This document shows, in pieces, positions 8,954 to 17,456 of a DNA stretch of 64,000 bases. The first letter of the stretch is position 1. Each line of letters starts with the position of its first letter. A program made the position numbers and the translations under genes. Origin of the DNA: Solidesulfovibrio carbinolicus (lineage in GTDB: Bacteria; Desulfobacterota; Desulfovibrionia; Desulfovibrionales; Desulfovibrionaceae); assembly GCF_004135975.1 (NCBI RefSeq), contig NZ_CP026538.1, positions 3,596,001 to 3,660,000 on the forward strand. Reading direction: 5' to 3'. The notes under the pieces are model-generated. The model saw nothing but the letters and a program-made list of their open reading frames with translations. It was not told the origin of the DNA and made no database searches.

Positions 8954-9982
8954 ATGGATAGTGCATGGATGTGGATTGGTTTTAATGTGCTGGTTCTGGC
9001 CTTACTGGCTTTGGACCTTGGCGTCCTGCACCGCCATGGACGAGAGATCGGCGTACGCGAAGCGTTGTTGCTGAGCCTAGGCTATGTCATTTTGGCTTTG
9101 TCTTTCGGCGCCGGCATCCATTACTTCCTTGGCCCCCAAGCTGCGACAGAGTACCTGACAGGCTATCTGATAGAAAAAAGTCTCTCAATCGACAACATCT
9201 TCGTCTTCGTTCTCGTCTTTATGCACTTTTCCGTTCCCAAGGACTGCCAGCACAAGGTTCTCTTCTGGGGTATTCTTGGCGCGTTGATCATGCGCGCTGC
9301 GCTTATCCTGGCCGGGGCAGCGATTATTGAATCCTTCCACGGAATCATCTACGTCTTTGGGGCGTTCCTCGTCTTCACAGGAATAAAGATGCTGGTTACG
9401 GTTGGACAAGAACCGAACCTGGACGAGAACCACATCAATCGTTTTATGCGTCGCCACTTCCGGGTGACCGAAAACTTCGAAGGCAAAAAATTCTTCGTTC
9501 GACGCAATGGCGCACTCTTCATTACGCCACTCTTCATCGTCCTGGTACTTGTCGAAGTCACAGACGTAATCTTCGCTTTGGATTCCATTCCGGCCATTTT
9601 CGCCATTACCACCGACCCATTCATCGTTTATACGTCAAATGTCTTCGCCATCCTCGGTCTCAGGGCGCTCTACTTTGCTCTCGTGGGTATCATTCACCGG
9701 TTTCATTATCTCAAATATGGTCTGTCTCTTGTACTCGTGGTCGTAGGCGCGAAAATGATAGTCAACGCCTGGTTCGGCGAAAAAATAGTATCCACAGAAC
9801 TGGCCTTGTTTATCACGGCAGTGATCATCGGCAGCTCTATGTTGTTTTCGTTGCTGCGAACGCAGAAAATGCCCACCGAAGAAGCTCTCAAAGATGCGAC
9901 CCGTTGGTGGGTTCCGGGCAGCCCTCCAAAAGTTGAAGCGGACAAGCAGCCACGGAACGACAACAAGAATGGTAAGTCTTGA
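8954..9982 (+). CDS. TerC-family membrane protein (probable Mn2+ exporter)
   Basis: 342 residues, with eight or more TM helices and the family's conserved acidic motifs: ALDLGVLHR in the first helix, EKSLSIDNIFVFVLVF (about 78-93), and VEVTDVIFALDSIPAIFAIT near residue 200. The name comes from tellurite resistance, but several members (MeeY/MeeF, Alx, YkoY) are known to export manganese. Placement under a yybP-ykoY riboswitch supports that role here. The start has GGGAGG about nine bases upstream. It lies 109 bp after htpX and 70 bp before the truncated AI-2E gene, all on one strand. The hydrophilic C-terminal tail (PKVEADKQPRND) is poorly conserved. Confidence 0.92.
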   Translation: MDSAWMWIGFNVLVLALLALDLGVLHRHGREIGVREALLLSLGYVILALSFGAGIHYFLGPQAATEYLTGYLIEKSLSIDNIFVFVLVFMHFSVPKDCQHKVLFWGILGALIMRAALILAGAAIIESFHGIIYVFGAFLVFTGIKMLVTVGQEPNLDENHINRFMRRHFRVTENFEGKKFFVRRNGALFITPLFIVLVLVEVTDVIFALDSIPAIFAITTDPFIVYTSNVFAILGLRALYFALVGIIHRFHYLKYGLSLVLVVVGAKMIVNAWFGEKIVSTELALFITAVIIGSSMLFSLLRTQKMPTEEALKDATRWWVPGSPPKVEADKQPRNDNKNGKS

Positions 9983-10052
9983 CGCTAAGCAGTACACAGT
10001 GGGGATAGCAGTCGTCGACACAGCATGATGCCCCAAGCCAGGAAAGTGAACC

Positions 10053-10442
10053 ATGTCCGAACAAGACGATACTATTTCCCAGGAAACGACAAACGCATCA
10101 AAAACACCAGTGGCGCAAAGCGTGCCCGATACCGAGGTGGCCTTAGAAGCCCGCAATGATGGTGAGGATGATGTCGGTCCCTTATACGCCAGATCTTATC
10201 ACCCTTTTTTGCTCCTCGTATTCATTGCGTCTGTGGCCATTCTTGGATCACTTCTGTGGCCGTTTCGCCATGCTGTCATCTTAGCCGCCATACTCGCGCT
10301 GCTGCTGCCCCCTCTGCATAAACGGAGCGTGCACATTTTAAGGGGCGCACGCCTAGCCTCGGCCGCTTTGCTGACAATTCGCCACCTGGGCGCGTCACAA
10401 GACCCAGGCCGTGCTGCGGCTGCTTCGTGGCGAGGACATTGA
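10053..10442 (+). pseudogene. AI-2E family transporter, N-terminal fragment
   Basis: The frame encodes an acidic, Ser/Thr-rich leader of about 48 residues, then YHPFLLLVFIASVAILGSLLW and PFRHAVILAAILALLLPPLH, the first transmembrane pair of AI-2E/PerM-type permeases. After RGARLASAALLT (about 10375) the sequence changes to a transposase remnant, and the last ~20 residues are read from it. A full member has about 350 residues and eight TM helices, so over two thirds is missing. It was the fourth gene of the Mn-riboswitch operon before the insertion. Confidence 0.75.
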
Positions 10443-10800
10443 CTTGGTGAGCCGGGAGTTGGGGGTGACCGCCGCGACGTTGTCTCAGTAGCGCAACATC
10501 TTCTTGGAGGCCGGGGAGTCGGGTCTGAAGCCGCAGCCAATCAAGGAATCCGCAGAATTCGGCCGGCTCCGCGAGAAGATTGGCGAGCAGGCCATGGAAA
10601 ACGAGCTGTTTCGGGAGAAGATTGCCCGGCTGGAGCAAAACCGCCCTTTGGCCCGGGGGAGGTCGAGGAAATGAGCCAAGCCGCCTCGGCCTCCACTGGG
10701 AAAAACTACGGGCTGGCGCTGGTCTGCCGTGTCTAGGCGCGCCCTCGTTCTACGGTTTACTGGCAACGTCGATACGTGGTCGAGGCTGTACGCCACAGTT
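10378..10800 (+). mobile_element. IS3-type insertion sequence remnant
   Basis: Reading from 10378, the frame gives KTQAVLRLLRGEDIDLVSRE followed by LGVTAATLSQ, then a TAG in place of the expected Trp, then RNIFLEAGESGLK and a leucine-zipper-like EQAMENELFREKIARLEQ. This is OrfA of an IS3-family transposase. It ends at 10674 in an ATGA overlap with OrfB, whose first residues (MSQAASASTGKNYGLALVCRV) also run into a TAG where Trp is expected. Homology fades after STVYWQRR near 10770. Both frames are dead, no full OrfB and no clear inverted repeats remain. The insertion cut the AI-2E gene. Confidence 0.8.
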
Positions 10801-10802
10801 AC

Positions 10803-10829
10803 TGTCCAAGAAAACCCTAGGCCAATCCA
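10803..10829 (+). repeat. 27-bp exact repeat, copy 1
   Basis: This 27-base sequence, starting TGTCCAAGAAAACCC, recurs exactly at 33744-33770. The flanks differ at both places. Copy 1 is at the end of the IS3 remnant, copy 2 is just upstream of the sensor kinase at 33859. A match this long by chance is not expected, so both are likely the same end of an insertion sequence. Nothing else is identifiable between here and 11165. Confidence 0.7.
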
Positions 10830-11165
10830 GGGACTGAAGCCGGCTGAAGGCGGGGCATACAGGGCCTTACCCCTTGTCACCGACACGGAAGTACGAGAAT
10901 CTCTGCGGCTGGCCAGGGTAAAAAAAATCCGTCGCCCGCCCACTGCACTCCGCTGGATCGCTGTTGCGACAGGGCGTCGATTCTCTGGACTACCCTTCTT
11001 TCATTGCCGTGGTGGAAGAGCTGTTGCGGGCTGACCACACCCAGGCGCCGGCAGGGGAATTGCCCAGGCGTGAGAAGCTTGTCGCGCAGCGCAACAAGCA
11101 GGGAAAATTGCCGCATTCGCACCGAAGAACGAGTTCCAGGCCAGCGGGCCTGAGCAGAGGAAACG

Positions 11166-12458
11166 ATGGACTGCGATATCGATACGCTCAAGGCATTTTT
11201 GGCGACAGCGGGATGTCCGGGCGAAACCGTTGCCGCCCTCTCCCGGGATGTGCCGCTGGCGGCCCAAGGCCTTGCAGCGGAGCGTTGCGCCGCCCTGGCC
11301 CAGGGCCTGACCGAAGCCCTGGGCGTGCCTGAGGCGCCCGCAACGCTTTGCCAGGAAGGCTCTCTGGACGATTGGCTCGACTTTGTCGCCCGGCATCTGG
11401 ACGACGAGACGCTCAAACGAGCGGCCATTGCCCGCATCGTGAAAAACAAGACGGAAATCCCTCACGGAAAGCCCTATGTCATCGACCGGATGCGCCCCCA
11501 GGACGCACTTGGCGTGGCCGGCTTGTTTTATACCATCTACGACGCCAACTATCCGGTCCTGGATTACATCGTGCCGGAAAAGCTGGTGGCCCTGAACCAG
11601 CAGAAGGCCGTGGTGACGCTGGTGGCCAGGGCCGAAACCGGCGAGATCGTCGGCCACGGGGCGTATTACCGCAGTTCACCGCCCAATCCGACCGTATATG
11701 AGCAGGGGCAACTTTTGGTCGATCCGGCCTACCGCCAGACCTCCCTGGCCTTCAGGCTTCTTAAGGAACTCGACGCGGTCTCCTACGCCATGACCTGGGC
11801 CGAGGCCTTTTTCGGCGAGGCGGTGTGCAACCATGTCGTCACCCAGAAAAGCGGCGACCGCCAAGGCTACGTGCCCTGCGGCATCGAACTGTCCCTCATG
11901 CCGGACGGGGCCTATGCCAAGGAGGGGGCTTGCGGCCGGATCACCTGTATGACGGGTTTTCGGGTGCATCGGGACAAGCGGCTGCCGCTCTATCTGCCCG
12001 AAGACTGCCGCCCGGTGTTGGAGCCAATCCTTACTGGCTTTTCCCTGAACCGGGATATGCATTTTGCCGCCAGCGACGTCCCCGAATCGTCGGAAACCGT
12101 GCTCGACGCCCGCCTTTTCGACTTCGCCCAGGTGGAACGCATCCAGGTCGCCACCATCGGCCGGGATTTTCCCGGGCATGTCGCCGCCATTGAGGAGCGG
12201 GCCGTTCGTCTGGGACTGGCCGTGGTTCAGATTTTTTGCAACACGGCCTCCCCGGGCGTGGCCTTTGCGGTCAAGGCCCTGCGGCAACGCAGCTACGTGT
12301 TCGGAGGGTTTATGCCTTTGTGGTTCCCCGACGGCGACGCCATCATGTTCCAACGGTTGGCAACAGCGCCGGACTTCGAGGCCGTGCGCCTGTTCACCGA
12401 CCGCGCCAAGGCGATTCTGGCGCATATCCAGGCTGAGTGGCACGCCTATGGGCGCTGA
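11166..12458 (+). CDS. GNAT-like acetyltransferase-fold protein (paralogue A)
   Basis: 430 residues. The N-terminal ~100 residues are helical and unassigned. From about residue 105 the protein resembles GNAT N-acetyltransferases: YVIDRMRPQDALGVAGLFYT, EIVGHGAYYR as the beta4 strand, and LLVDPAYRQTSLAFRLLKEL as the acetyl-CoA binding loop region, though the canonical R/Q-x-x-G-x-G/A is degenerate (RQTSLA). The C-terminus has GGFMPLWFPDGDAIMFQRL. Two relatives in the window (18546-19859 minus, 51619-52689 plus) share the layout. The start follows AGAGGA by six bases. The xanthine dehydrogenase-family genes follow within 8 bp, so it is probably co-transcribed. Substrate unknown; it may be regulatory. 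Confidence 0.75.
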   Translation: MDCDIDTLKAFLATAGCPGETVAALSRDVPLAAQGLAAERCAALAQGLTEALGVPEAPATLCQEGSLDDWLDFVARHLDDETLKRAAIARIVKNKTEIPHGKPYVIDRMRPQDALGVAGLFYTIYDANYPVLDYIVPEKLVALNQQKAVVTLVARAETGEIVGHGAYYRSSPPNPTVYEQGQLLVDPAYRQTSLAFRLLKELDAVSYAMTWAEAFFGEAVCNHVVTQKSGDRQGYVPCGIELSLMPDGAYAKEGACGRITCMTGFRVHRDKRLPLYLPEDCRPVLEPILTGFSLNRDMHFAASDVPESSETVLDARLFDFAQVERIQVATIGRDFPGHVAAIEERAVRLGLAVVQIFCNTASPGVAFAVKALRQRSYVFGGFMPLWFPDGDAIMFQRLATAPDFEAVRLFTDRAKAILAHIQAEWHAYGR

Positions 12459-12465
12459 GGCGGAC

Positions 12466-14745
12466 ATGGCTGGACAAGCAGAGTCTCCCCGGGTCGATGC
12501 CCTGGCCAAGGCCTGCGGCTGCGAACGCTACGCCGTAGACGAAACGCCCTCAGGCTGCCTGTGGGCCGGGGTCAGGCGGGCAGGCCTCCCCCACGGCCGC
12601 ATCGCCAGCCTGGATGTCGCCCCCGCCCGAGGCCTGCCCGGCGTCGTTGCCGTGCTGACCCGCGCCGATGTCCCGGGGACCAACCGCCAGGGTATCGTCC
12701 ACAAGGACCAGCCGGTGCTGTGCGGGCAGGTCGTGCGGCACTGCGGCGACCCGGTGGCCCTGGTTGTGGCCGAAAGCCGGGAGGCCCTGGCCGCCGGGCT
12801 GGCCGCCATCCAGGTCGATTTGAAGCCGCTGCCCGGAGTTTTTGATCCCGTCCAGGCCCTATCGCCGGATGCTCCGCTGGTGCATTCCGGCCGCGAGGGC
12901 GGCAACCTGCTGGCCCATGGGCTTATGGAAAAGGGCCAGGCCGGGGCGGCCCTGGCCGGCTGCGACGTCGTGGTGGCGGGCCGATTTGAAACGCCCCTGC
13001 AGGACCATGTCTTCCTGGAACCGCCAAACGGGCTGGCCCGGCTCCTGCCGTCCGGCCTGCTGGACATGATCGTCTCCACCCAGGCCCCTTTTCGGGACCG
13101 CTTCGAGATTGCCCAGGCCCTGGGGCTTGATCCCCTGCGCATCCGCGTCCGCGCGCCCTATCTCGGCGGCGGCTTTGGCGGCAAGGACGGGGCCACTGTC
13201 CAGTGTCTGCTGGCCCTGGCCGCCCTGCGTCTGCCGGGCCGATGGGTCAAGATGGTCTGGAGCCGCGAGGAAACCTTCCTGGCCGGCTACAAGCGCCATG
13301 CCGCCGTCATAAACCTCCGCCTGGGGGCTCACGCCGACGGCACGCTTGCGGCCCTTGATTGCACCATGCATTTTGACGCCGGCCCCTATGCCCACTTAAG
13401 CGGCGAGATCATGGAACTGAGCCTGGAGCACGCCGGCGGCCCGTACCGCATTCCCCATACGCGCATCGAAGGCTTTTGCGCCTACACCAACAACCCCGTG
13501 GGCGGAGCCTTTAGGGGCTTTGGCGTGGTCCAGGCAACCTTTGCCGTGGAACGGGCCATGGATCTCCTGGCCAAACGACTTGGCCGGGCGGTGGACTCCT
13601 TGCGGCTGCAAAACGCCTTGCGCACAGGGGAGGAAAACGCCGTCGGCGTGCCGGTCGAACCCGGAACCGACATCGCCGCCTGCCTCAAGGCGGCCATGGC
13701 CCATCCGTTTTGGAGCCAACGCCAGGCCTGGAAGCAGGCAGCCCCGCCGCTCACTCGACGCGGGGTGGGGTTGGTCGCCGTGCACAACGCCATGGGCTAT
13801 GGTCGGGGCCTGCCCGACCACGCCGCCGCCAAGCTGGAGCTGACCCGCCAGGGAACATTTCGCCTGTACAACTCCGTGCCGGACATGGGGCAAGGCAATG
13901 CCGCGGCCTTCGTGGCAATGGCCGCCAAGGCGCTTGGCCAGCCCGAGACCGCGTTTGCCTGCGTCCAGCCCGACACCCGGGTCTGTCCGCCGGCCGGCTC
14001 GTCCTCGGCCAGCCGCACCACCTACACCTTTGGCAACGCCCTGCTCCGGGCCTGCCGGGCCATGGCGGAGAAATTGCGCACCCGGGCCGCGCTGGCGCTT
14101 TTTTGCGATGCGCCGGACCGGCTCACCCTCGTGCCCGGAGGCGTCTTCGATCCGGCCAGCGGTCGCACAGTCCCCCTGGCGCTGCTAGCCGGTTTCCTTC
14201 TGCGCGATGACCGGATCTGCATCGACCAGTTCGTGATGCCGGTGGTGGCCGACCCGCCCGATACAGGCCATGCATTCAAGCTCGGTTTCCCCCACCGCTT
14301 CTATTCCTATGGGGCCTGCCTGTGCGGGGTCGAAGTGGACGAACTGACGGGCACGGTCAGGCTGGCCCAATGCCTGGCAGTCGTTGCCTGCGGCCGCGTC
14401 TTTTCCCTGGCGGGCGTTGAACAGCAACTCCAGGGCGCGACCGCCCAAGGCGCGGGGTTCACCCTTTTTGAGGACATGGCGCCAGACCAGGGCCGCATCC
14501 GGGGAGCAGACCTTGGCGCCTATCTGATACCCACCGCCCTGGATCTGCCGGACATCGCCTGTCTGGCCCTTCCCGACGACGAACCATCAGGCCCCATGGG
14601 ACTCAAGGGCATGGGCGAGGTCGGCATCCACGGCCCCGGTCCGGCCGTGGCTCAGGCCCTTGACGACGCCATTGGAATGGACGTGACCCGCCTGCCGGTT
14701 GCCCCCGAGGCAGTGCTTTCGGCCCTGGAGGACAAGAACGCATGA
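12466..14745 (+). CDS. xanthine dehydrogenase-family molybdopterin subunit
   Basis: 759 residues, the usual length for the large subunit of molybdenum hydroxylases (xanthine dehydrogenase, aldehyde oxidase, CO dehydrogenase families). It has the N-terminal a/b hammerhead domain (about 25-130), then the molybdopterin-binding part with GGGFGGKDG (about 233), GAFRGFG (about 346), DMGQGNAAAF, and near the C-terminus GPMGLKGMGEVG, in which E718 is the catalytic base. The CoxL-specific active-site Cys motif is absent, so CO is an unlikely substrate. The frame is open far upstream, but the ATG at 12466 with TGAGG before it is the best start (an ATG at 12448 overlaps the previous gene). It overlaps the iron-sulfur subunit by four bases. 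Substrate unknown, probably an N-heterocycle or aldehyde. Confidence 0.9.
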   Translation: MAGQAESPRVDALAKACGCERYAVDETPSGCLWAGVRRAGLPHGRIASLDVAPARGLPGVVAVLTRADVPGTNRQGIVHKDQPVLCGQVVRHCGDPVALVVAESREALAAGLAAIQVDLKPLPGVFDPVQALSPDAPLVHSGREGGNLLAHGLMEKGQAGAALAGCDVVVAGRFETPLQDHVFLEPPNGLARLLPSGLLDMIVSTQAPFRDRFEIAQALGLDPLRIRVRAPYLGGGFGGKDGATVQCLLALAALRLPGRWVKMVWSREETFLAGYKRHAAVINLRLGAHADGTLAALDCTMHFDAGPYAHLSGEIMELSLEHAGGPYRIPHTRIEGFCAYTNNPVGGAFRGFGVVQATFAVERAMDLLAKRLGRAVDSLRLQNALRTGEENAVGVPVEPGTDIAACLKAAMAHPFWSQRQAWKQAAPPLTRRGVGLVAVHNAMGYGRGLPDHAAAKLELTRQGTFRLYNSVPDMGQGNAAAFVAMAAKALGQPETAFACVQPDTRVCPPAGSSSASRTTYTFGNALLRACRAMAEKLRTRAALALFCDAPDRLTLVPGGVFDPASGRTVPLALLAGFLLRDDRICIDQFVMPVVADPPDTGHAFKLGFPHRFYSYGACLCGVEVDELTGTVRLAQCLAVVACGRVFSLAGVEQQLQGATAQGAGFTLFEDMAPDQGRIRGADLGAYLIPTALDLPDIACLALPDDEPSGPMGLKGMGEVGIHGPGPAVAQALDDAIGMDVTRLPVAPEAVLSALEDKNA

Positions 14746-15227
14746 ACGACCCTATGGAAATTGCCTTTCAGCTCAATGGCCGTCCGGCGCGCCTGACGAC
14801 CGACCCCGCCCGGCGGGCCATCGATGTCTTGCGGGACGATTTTGGGCTTATCGCCACCAAGGAGGGCTGCGGCTCGGGCGAATGCGGCGCATGCGCCGTG
14901 CTCCTGGACGGGGTGGCCAGACTGTCTTGTCTCATGCTGGCGGCCCAACTTGACGGCCATGAGGTGACCACGGCCGAAGGCCTTGGCACGCCCGAAGCGC
15001 CGCATCCCGTCCAGACGGCCTTTGCCGTCCACGGCGCCGTGCAGTGCGGCTATTGTTCGCCGGGCATGACCATTGCGGCTGCCGAACTTCTGGCCAACGA
15101 TCCTGCCCCGGACCGGGGAACCGTGCGACAGGCCTTGTCCGGCAATCTGTGCCGCTGCACCGGGTACGTCAAAATCGTGGATGCGGTCCTGGCGGCGGCT
15201 GCGACCATGCGCGGGGAAGAGTCATGA
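14742..15227 (+). CDS. molybdenum hydroxylase [2Fe-2S] subunit
   Basis: 161 residues, standard for the small subunit. An N-terminal plant-ferredoxin-like domain carries CGSGECGACAVLLDG and a later SCL, giving four Cys for one [2Fe-2S] cluster. The C-terminal helical domain binds the second cluster with CGYCSPGM and NLCRCTGYVKI. Electrons pass from the molybdenum centre in the large subunit through both clusters to the FAD subunit. It overlaps the genes on both sides by four bases (ATGA), so all three are translationally coupled. Confidence 0.96.
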   Translation: MNDPMEIAFQLNGRPARLTTDPARRAIDVLRDDFGLIATKEGCGSGECGACAVLLDGVARLSCLMLAAQLDGHEVTTAEGLGTPEAPHPVQTAFAVHGAVQCGYCSPGMTIAAAELLANDPAPDRGTVRQALSGNLCRCTGYVKIVDAVLAAAATMRGEES

Positions 15228-16051
15228 TCGGCCGGGTCCATCGGCCGACTTCGCTGGCGGCGCTTTGGCCGCTGTTGGACGACGGCGCGCGCCCCATGGC
15301 CGGCGGAACCGACCTGCTGACGCGGGGCCGGGGCCGGTCGCTTGGCGAAGTCGCCCTGCTCGAAGGGATTGCCGGCCTGGACGGCATCGTGAGCGAGGCA
15401 GGCTGGCTTCGCATCGGGGCCACCGCCACCCATGCCCGCGTGCTGCGCCATCCGGTGGTCCGAGAGCGCTTAGCGGTCCTGGCCCAGGCGCTTACCTCCC
15501 TTGGCTCGCCGCTTATCCGCAACATGGGCACCCTCGGCGGCAACTGTATTACCGCCTCGCCGGCCGGCGACACCCTGCCGCCGCTCTACGCCTTGGACGC
15601 CCTGGTGGAGCTGGTTTCCCGGGACGGCGCACGCCGTCTGCCCGTGTCCGAATTTCTTGTCGCCCCGGGGCGCACGACCCTTGCCCCGGGCGAAATCCTG
15701 GCGGCATTCCTCGTCCCGCTGCCCCCGGCCGGAGCGCTGCACCATTTTGAGAAAGTGGGACGGCGCGACGCTCTGGCCATTGCCGTGGCCAGTCTGGCCG
15801 CGCTGGTCGTCAGGGACGAGGCCGGACAGGTGACCGAGGCCCGGCTGGCTGTGGGCAGTCTGGCCCCGACCGTGGTGCGCTGCCGGGAAGCCGAGGCGCT
15901 TTTGTGCGGGGGCCGGCTGGACCGGGAAACCCTGCTCGCGGCCGGGCAGTTGATTCGAAAGCGTATCTCGCCCATCAACGACATCCGGGCCACGGCCGCC
16001 TACCGTCGGGAAGTGGCCGGCAAGCTGCCCCTGCGCCTGCTGACGATTTAG
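15224..16051 (+). CDS. molybdenum hydroxylase FAD subunit
   Basis: 275 residues, the medium subunit of the complex. It has an FAD-binding (PCMH/VAO-type) domain with GGTDLLTRGRG (about 26-36) and NMGTLGGNCITASPAGD (about 98-114), and the C-terminal CO-dehydrogenase flavoprotein-type domain (KRISPINDIRATAAYRREVAG). The start is the ATG overlapping the stop of the 2Fe-2S gene; the open frame upstream is a shadow of that gene. The gene order large, 2Fe-2S, FAD is less common than FAD, 2Fe-2S, large. No XdhC-type maturation or MoCo insertion gene is next to it. Confidence 0.94.
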   Translation: MIGRVHRPTSLAALWPLLDDGARPMAGGTDLLTRGRGRSLGEVALLEGIAGLDGIVSEAGWLRIGATATHARVLRHPVVRERLAVLAQALTSLGSPLIRNMGTLGGNCITASPAGDTLPPLYALDALVELVSRDGARRLPVSEFLVAPGRTTLAPGEILAAFLVPLPPAGALHHFEKVGRRDALAIAVASLAALVVRDEAGQVTEARLAVGSLAPTVVRCREAEALLCGGRLDRETLLAAGQLIRKRISPINDIRATAAYRREVAGKLPLRLLTI

Positions 16052-16130
16052 ATCCTGGCCAGCGCCTTGCCCTCTGCGGCTGACCAGCCGCTTGCCGTCA
16101 GCTGCTGGCCGGCTGCTTTTCTGTCTGGCC

Positions 16131-16240
16131 GCTAGTGTGGCGTTCGCAAAAAACATTTATGTTTTTTTGTGAATAGAAATAATGATTACGGGTTATTACC
16201 GCACCCAGTAGGGCATGGCATTCCCGAACGCGACACTAGC
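16131..16240. mobile_element. MITE-like element, copy 1
   Basis: A ~110-bp AT-rich unit in very GC-rich DNA with 16-bp terminal inverted repeats (16131-16146 against 16225-16240, one mismatch; core CTAGTGT-GCGTTCG). A second unit with the same ends lies at 24975-25079. Neither encodes a protein. The right end provides the TAG stop codon of the MFS gene on the minus strand. The size, terminal repeats and lack of coding fit a non-autonomous transposable element. Confidence 0.7.
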
Positions 16241-17456
16241 CAGCGGCTGGCCGCGCCTGCCGCCGGCTGGCGGCGACCAGCGGGACCACCAGCAAGCCCG
16301 CCCCGGCCGCAAAGGCGCAGGACGTGAAAAACAGCGTCGGATAGCCGGCTCCCCCCGCCAGGATGGCCCCACCCGCAATCGGGCCGAAGACATAGGCCGT
16401 ATCCATCATAAAAAGCATCAGGTTGAGATTCGTCCCGCGCATGGCCGGTGGGGAGTAGCCAAACATGACCGCGCTCATAAGCGGCAGGGCGACCCCCAGG
16501 CATAAGCCATAGGCACCGGCCAGGACCAGCAGCCGGGTCTGCCCCGTCGTTGCAGCAAAGCCGACCATGCAGGCGGCCAGACAGACTAAAGCCCCGACCA
16601 GAACGGTTTCCTTGGGCAACCGGTCGAAATACCGCCCGGCCAGAACCCGCACGGCCATGGACGCGCCCGTGGACACGGTGAAAAAAAGGCCGGGATCGGC
16701 GAGCCCCAGGCCCACGGCAAAGGGTTTGATGAAAAAAAAGATCAGCGTGGTGCTCATGAAAAGGCACAGGTTAGCCAAAAGGACCAACCGTATCGGCGGC
16801 AGGGCCAGGGTCTGGAGCACATCGGACACCGTCGGCCGTCCTGCACCGGCCAGGCCGGCCTTTGCTTGTCGCTTCAAGCGCTTGCCAAGCGGCGCAAGCA
16901 GGGCCAGGGCCGGCAGCGCCAGAATTGAACAGACGGCATAGACCCGGTCCTCCCGGCCCAGACGCGGCAACAGCCATTCGGCCAGCGGCGGCATGAGGGC
17001 ATAGGGCACAAGAGAGGACAGGGAGAAATAGCCAAAAGCCCGGCCGGCAAGCGCTTTCGGGATGATCTGGGCCAGCAGCACGGTGACGGCGCTGACCAGA
17101 AAGACAAAGGAGACGCCGTGAAACAGGCGTACGGCCAGGATCGGGCCGATCCCCCGGGCGAACTGGTAGGCGCAAAGGGCCAGCCCCATACCGATCAGGG
17201 AAGCCCGGACCAGGGGCAAGGCGTTTCGCGGCGTGACAAGGACACTCAAAAAAGGCCGCAGACAAAAGGCGGCCAGAGGCTCTGCGCCAAGCAGCCACCC
17301 CCGCCAGGCCGGATCAATGCCCAGGCGCGCCAGATAGGTTTCGAAGCCGTAAAAAATGGCGATGTTGCAAAACCCGAAGGTGGCCGCCAGGAGCAACACC
17401 TTAAAATCGTAGGTGAAAAGTCGCTCGGCTTGGGTCAGCTGGTTGTCCTCGGTCAT
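16236..17456 (-). CDS. MFS transporter
   Basis: 406 residues with about twelve hydrophobic helices in two halves separated by a basic loop (PLGKRLKRQAKAGLAGAGRP, about residue 200). Helix 2 ends in ITPRNALPL-type sequence near the usual MFS loop 2-3 position, and the second half has AGRYFDRLPKETVL, the repeated loop motif. It belongs to the drug/metabolite efflux type but the substrate cannot be called. Its start overlaps the aminotransferase stop by four bases, so the pair is coupled. The stop codon lies within the terminal repeat of the MITE-like element at 16131-16240, so the natural C-terminus may have been altered. Confidence 0.88.
   Translation of the reverse strand: MTEDNQLTQAERLFTYDFKVLLLAATFGFCNIAIFYGFETYLARLGIDPAWRGWLLGAEPLAAFCLRPFLSVLVTPRNALPLVRASLIGMGLALCAYQFARGIGPILAVRLFHGVSFVFLVSAVTVLLAQIIPKALAGRAFGYFSLSSLVPYALMPPLAEWLLPRLGREDRVYAVCSILALPALALLAPLGKRLKRQAKAGLAGAGRPTVSDVLQTLALPPIRLVLLANLCLFMSTTLIFFFIKPFAVGLGLADPGLFFTVSTGASMAVRVLAGRYFDRLPKETVLVGALVCLAACMVGFAATTGQTRLLVLAGAYGLCLGVALPLMSAVMFGYSPPAMRGTNLNLMLFMMDTAYVFGPIAGGAILAGGAGYPTLFFTSCAFAAGAGLLVVPLVAASRRQARPAAG

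Noticed and set aside
10877-11657. Minus-strand frames opposite the start of the GNAT-like gene
   Set aside because: No ribosome-binding site and no recognisable domain; the plus-strand gene has clear homologues in the same window.
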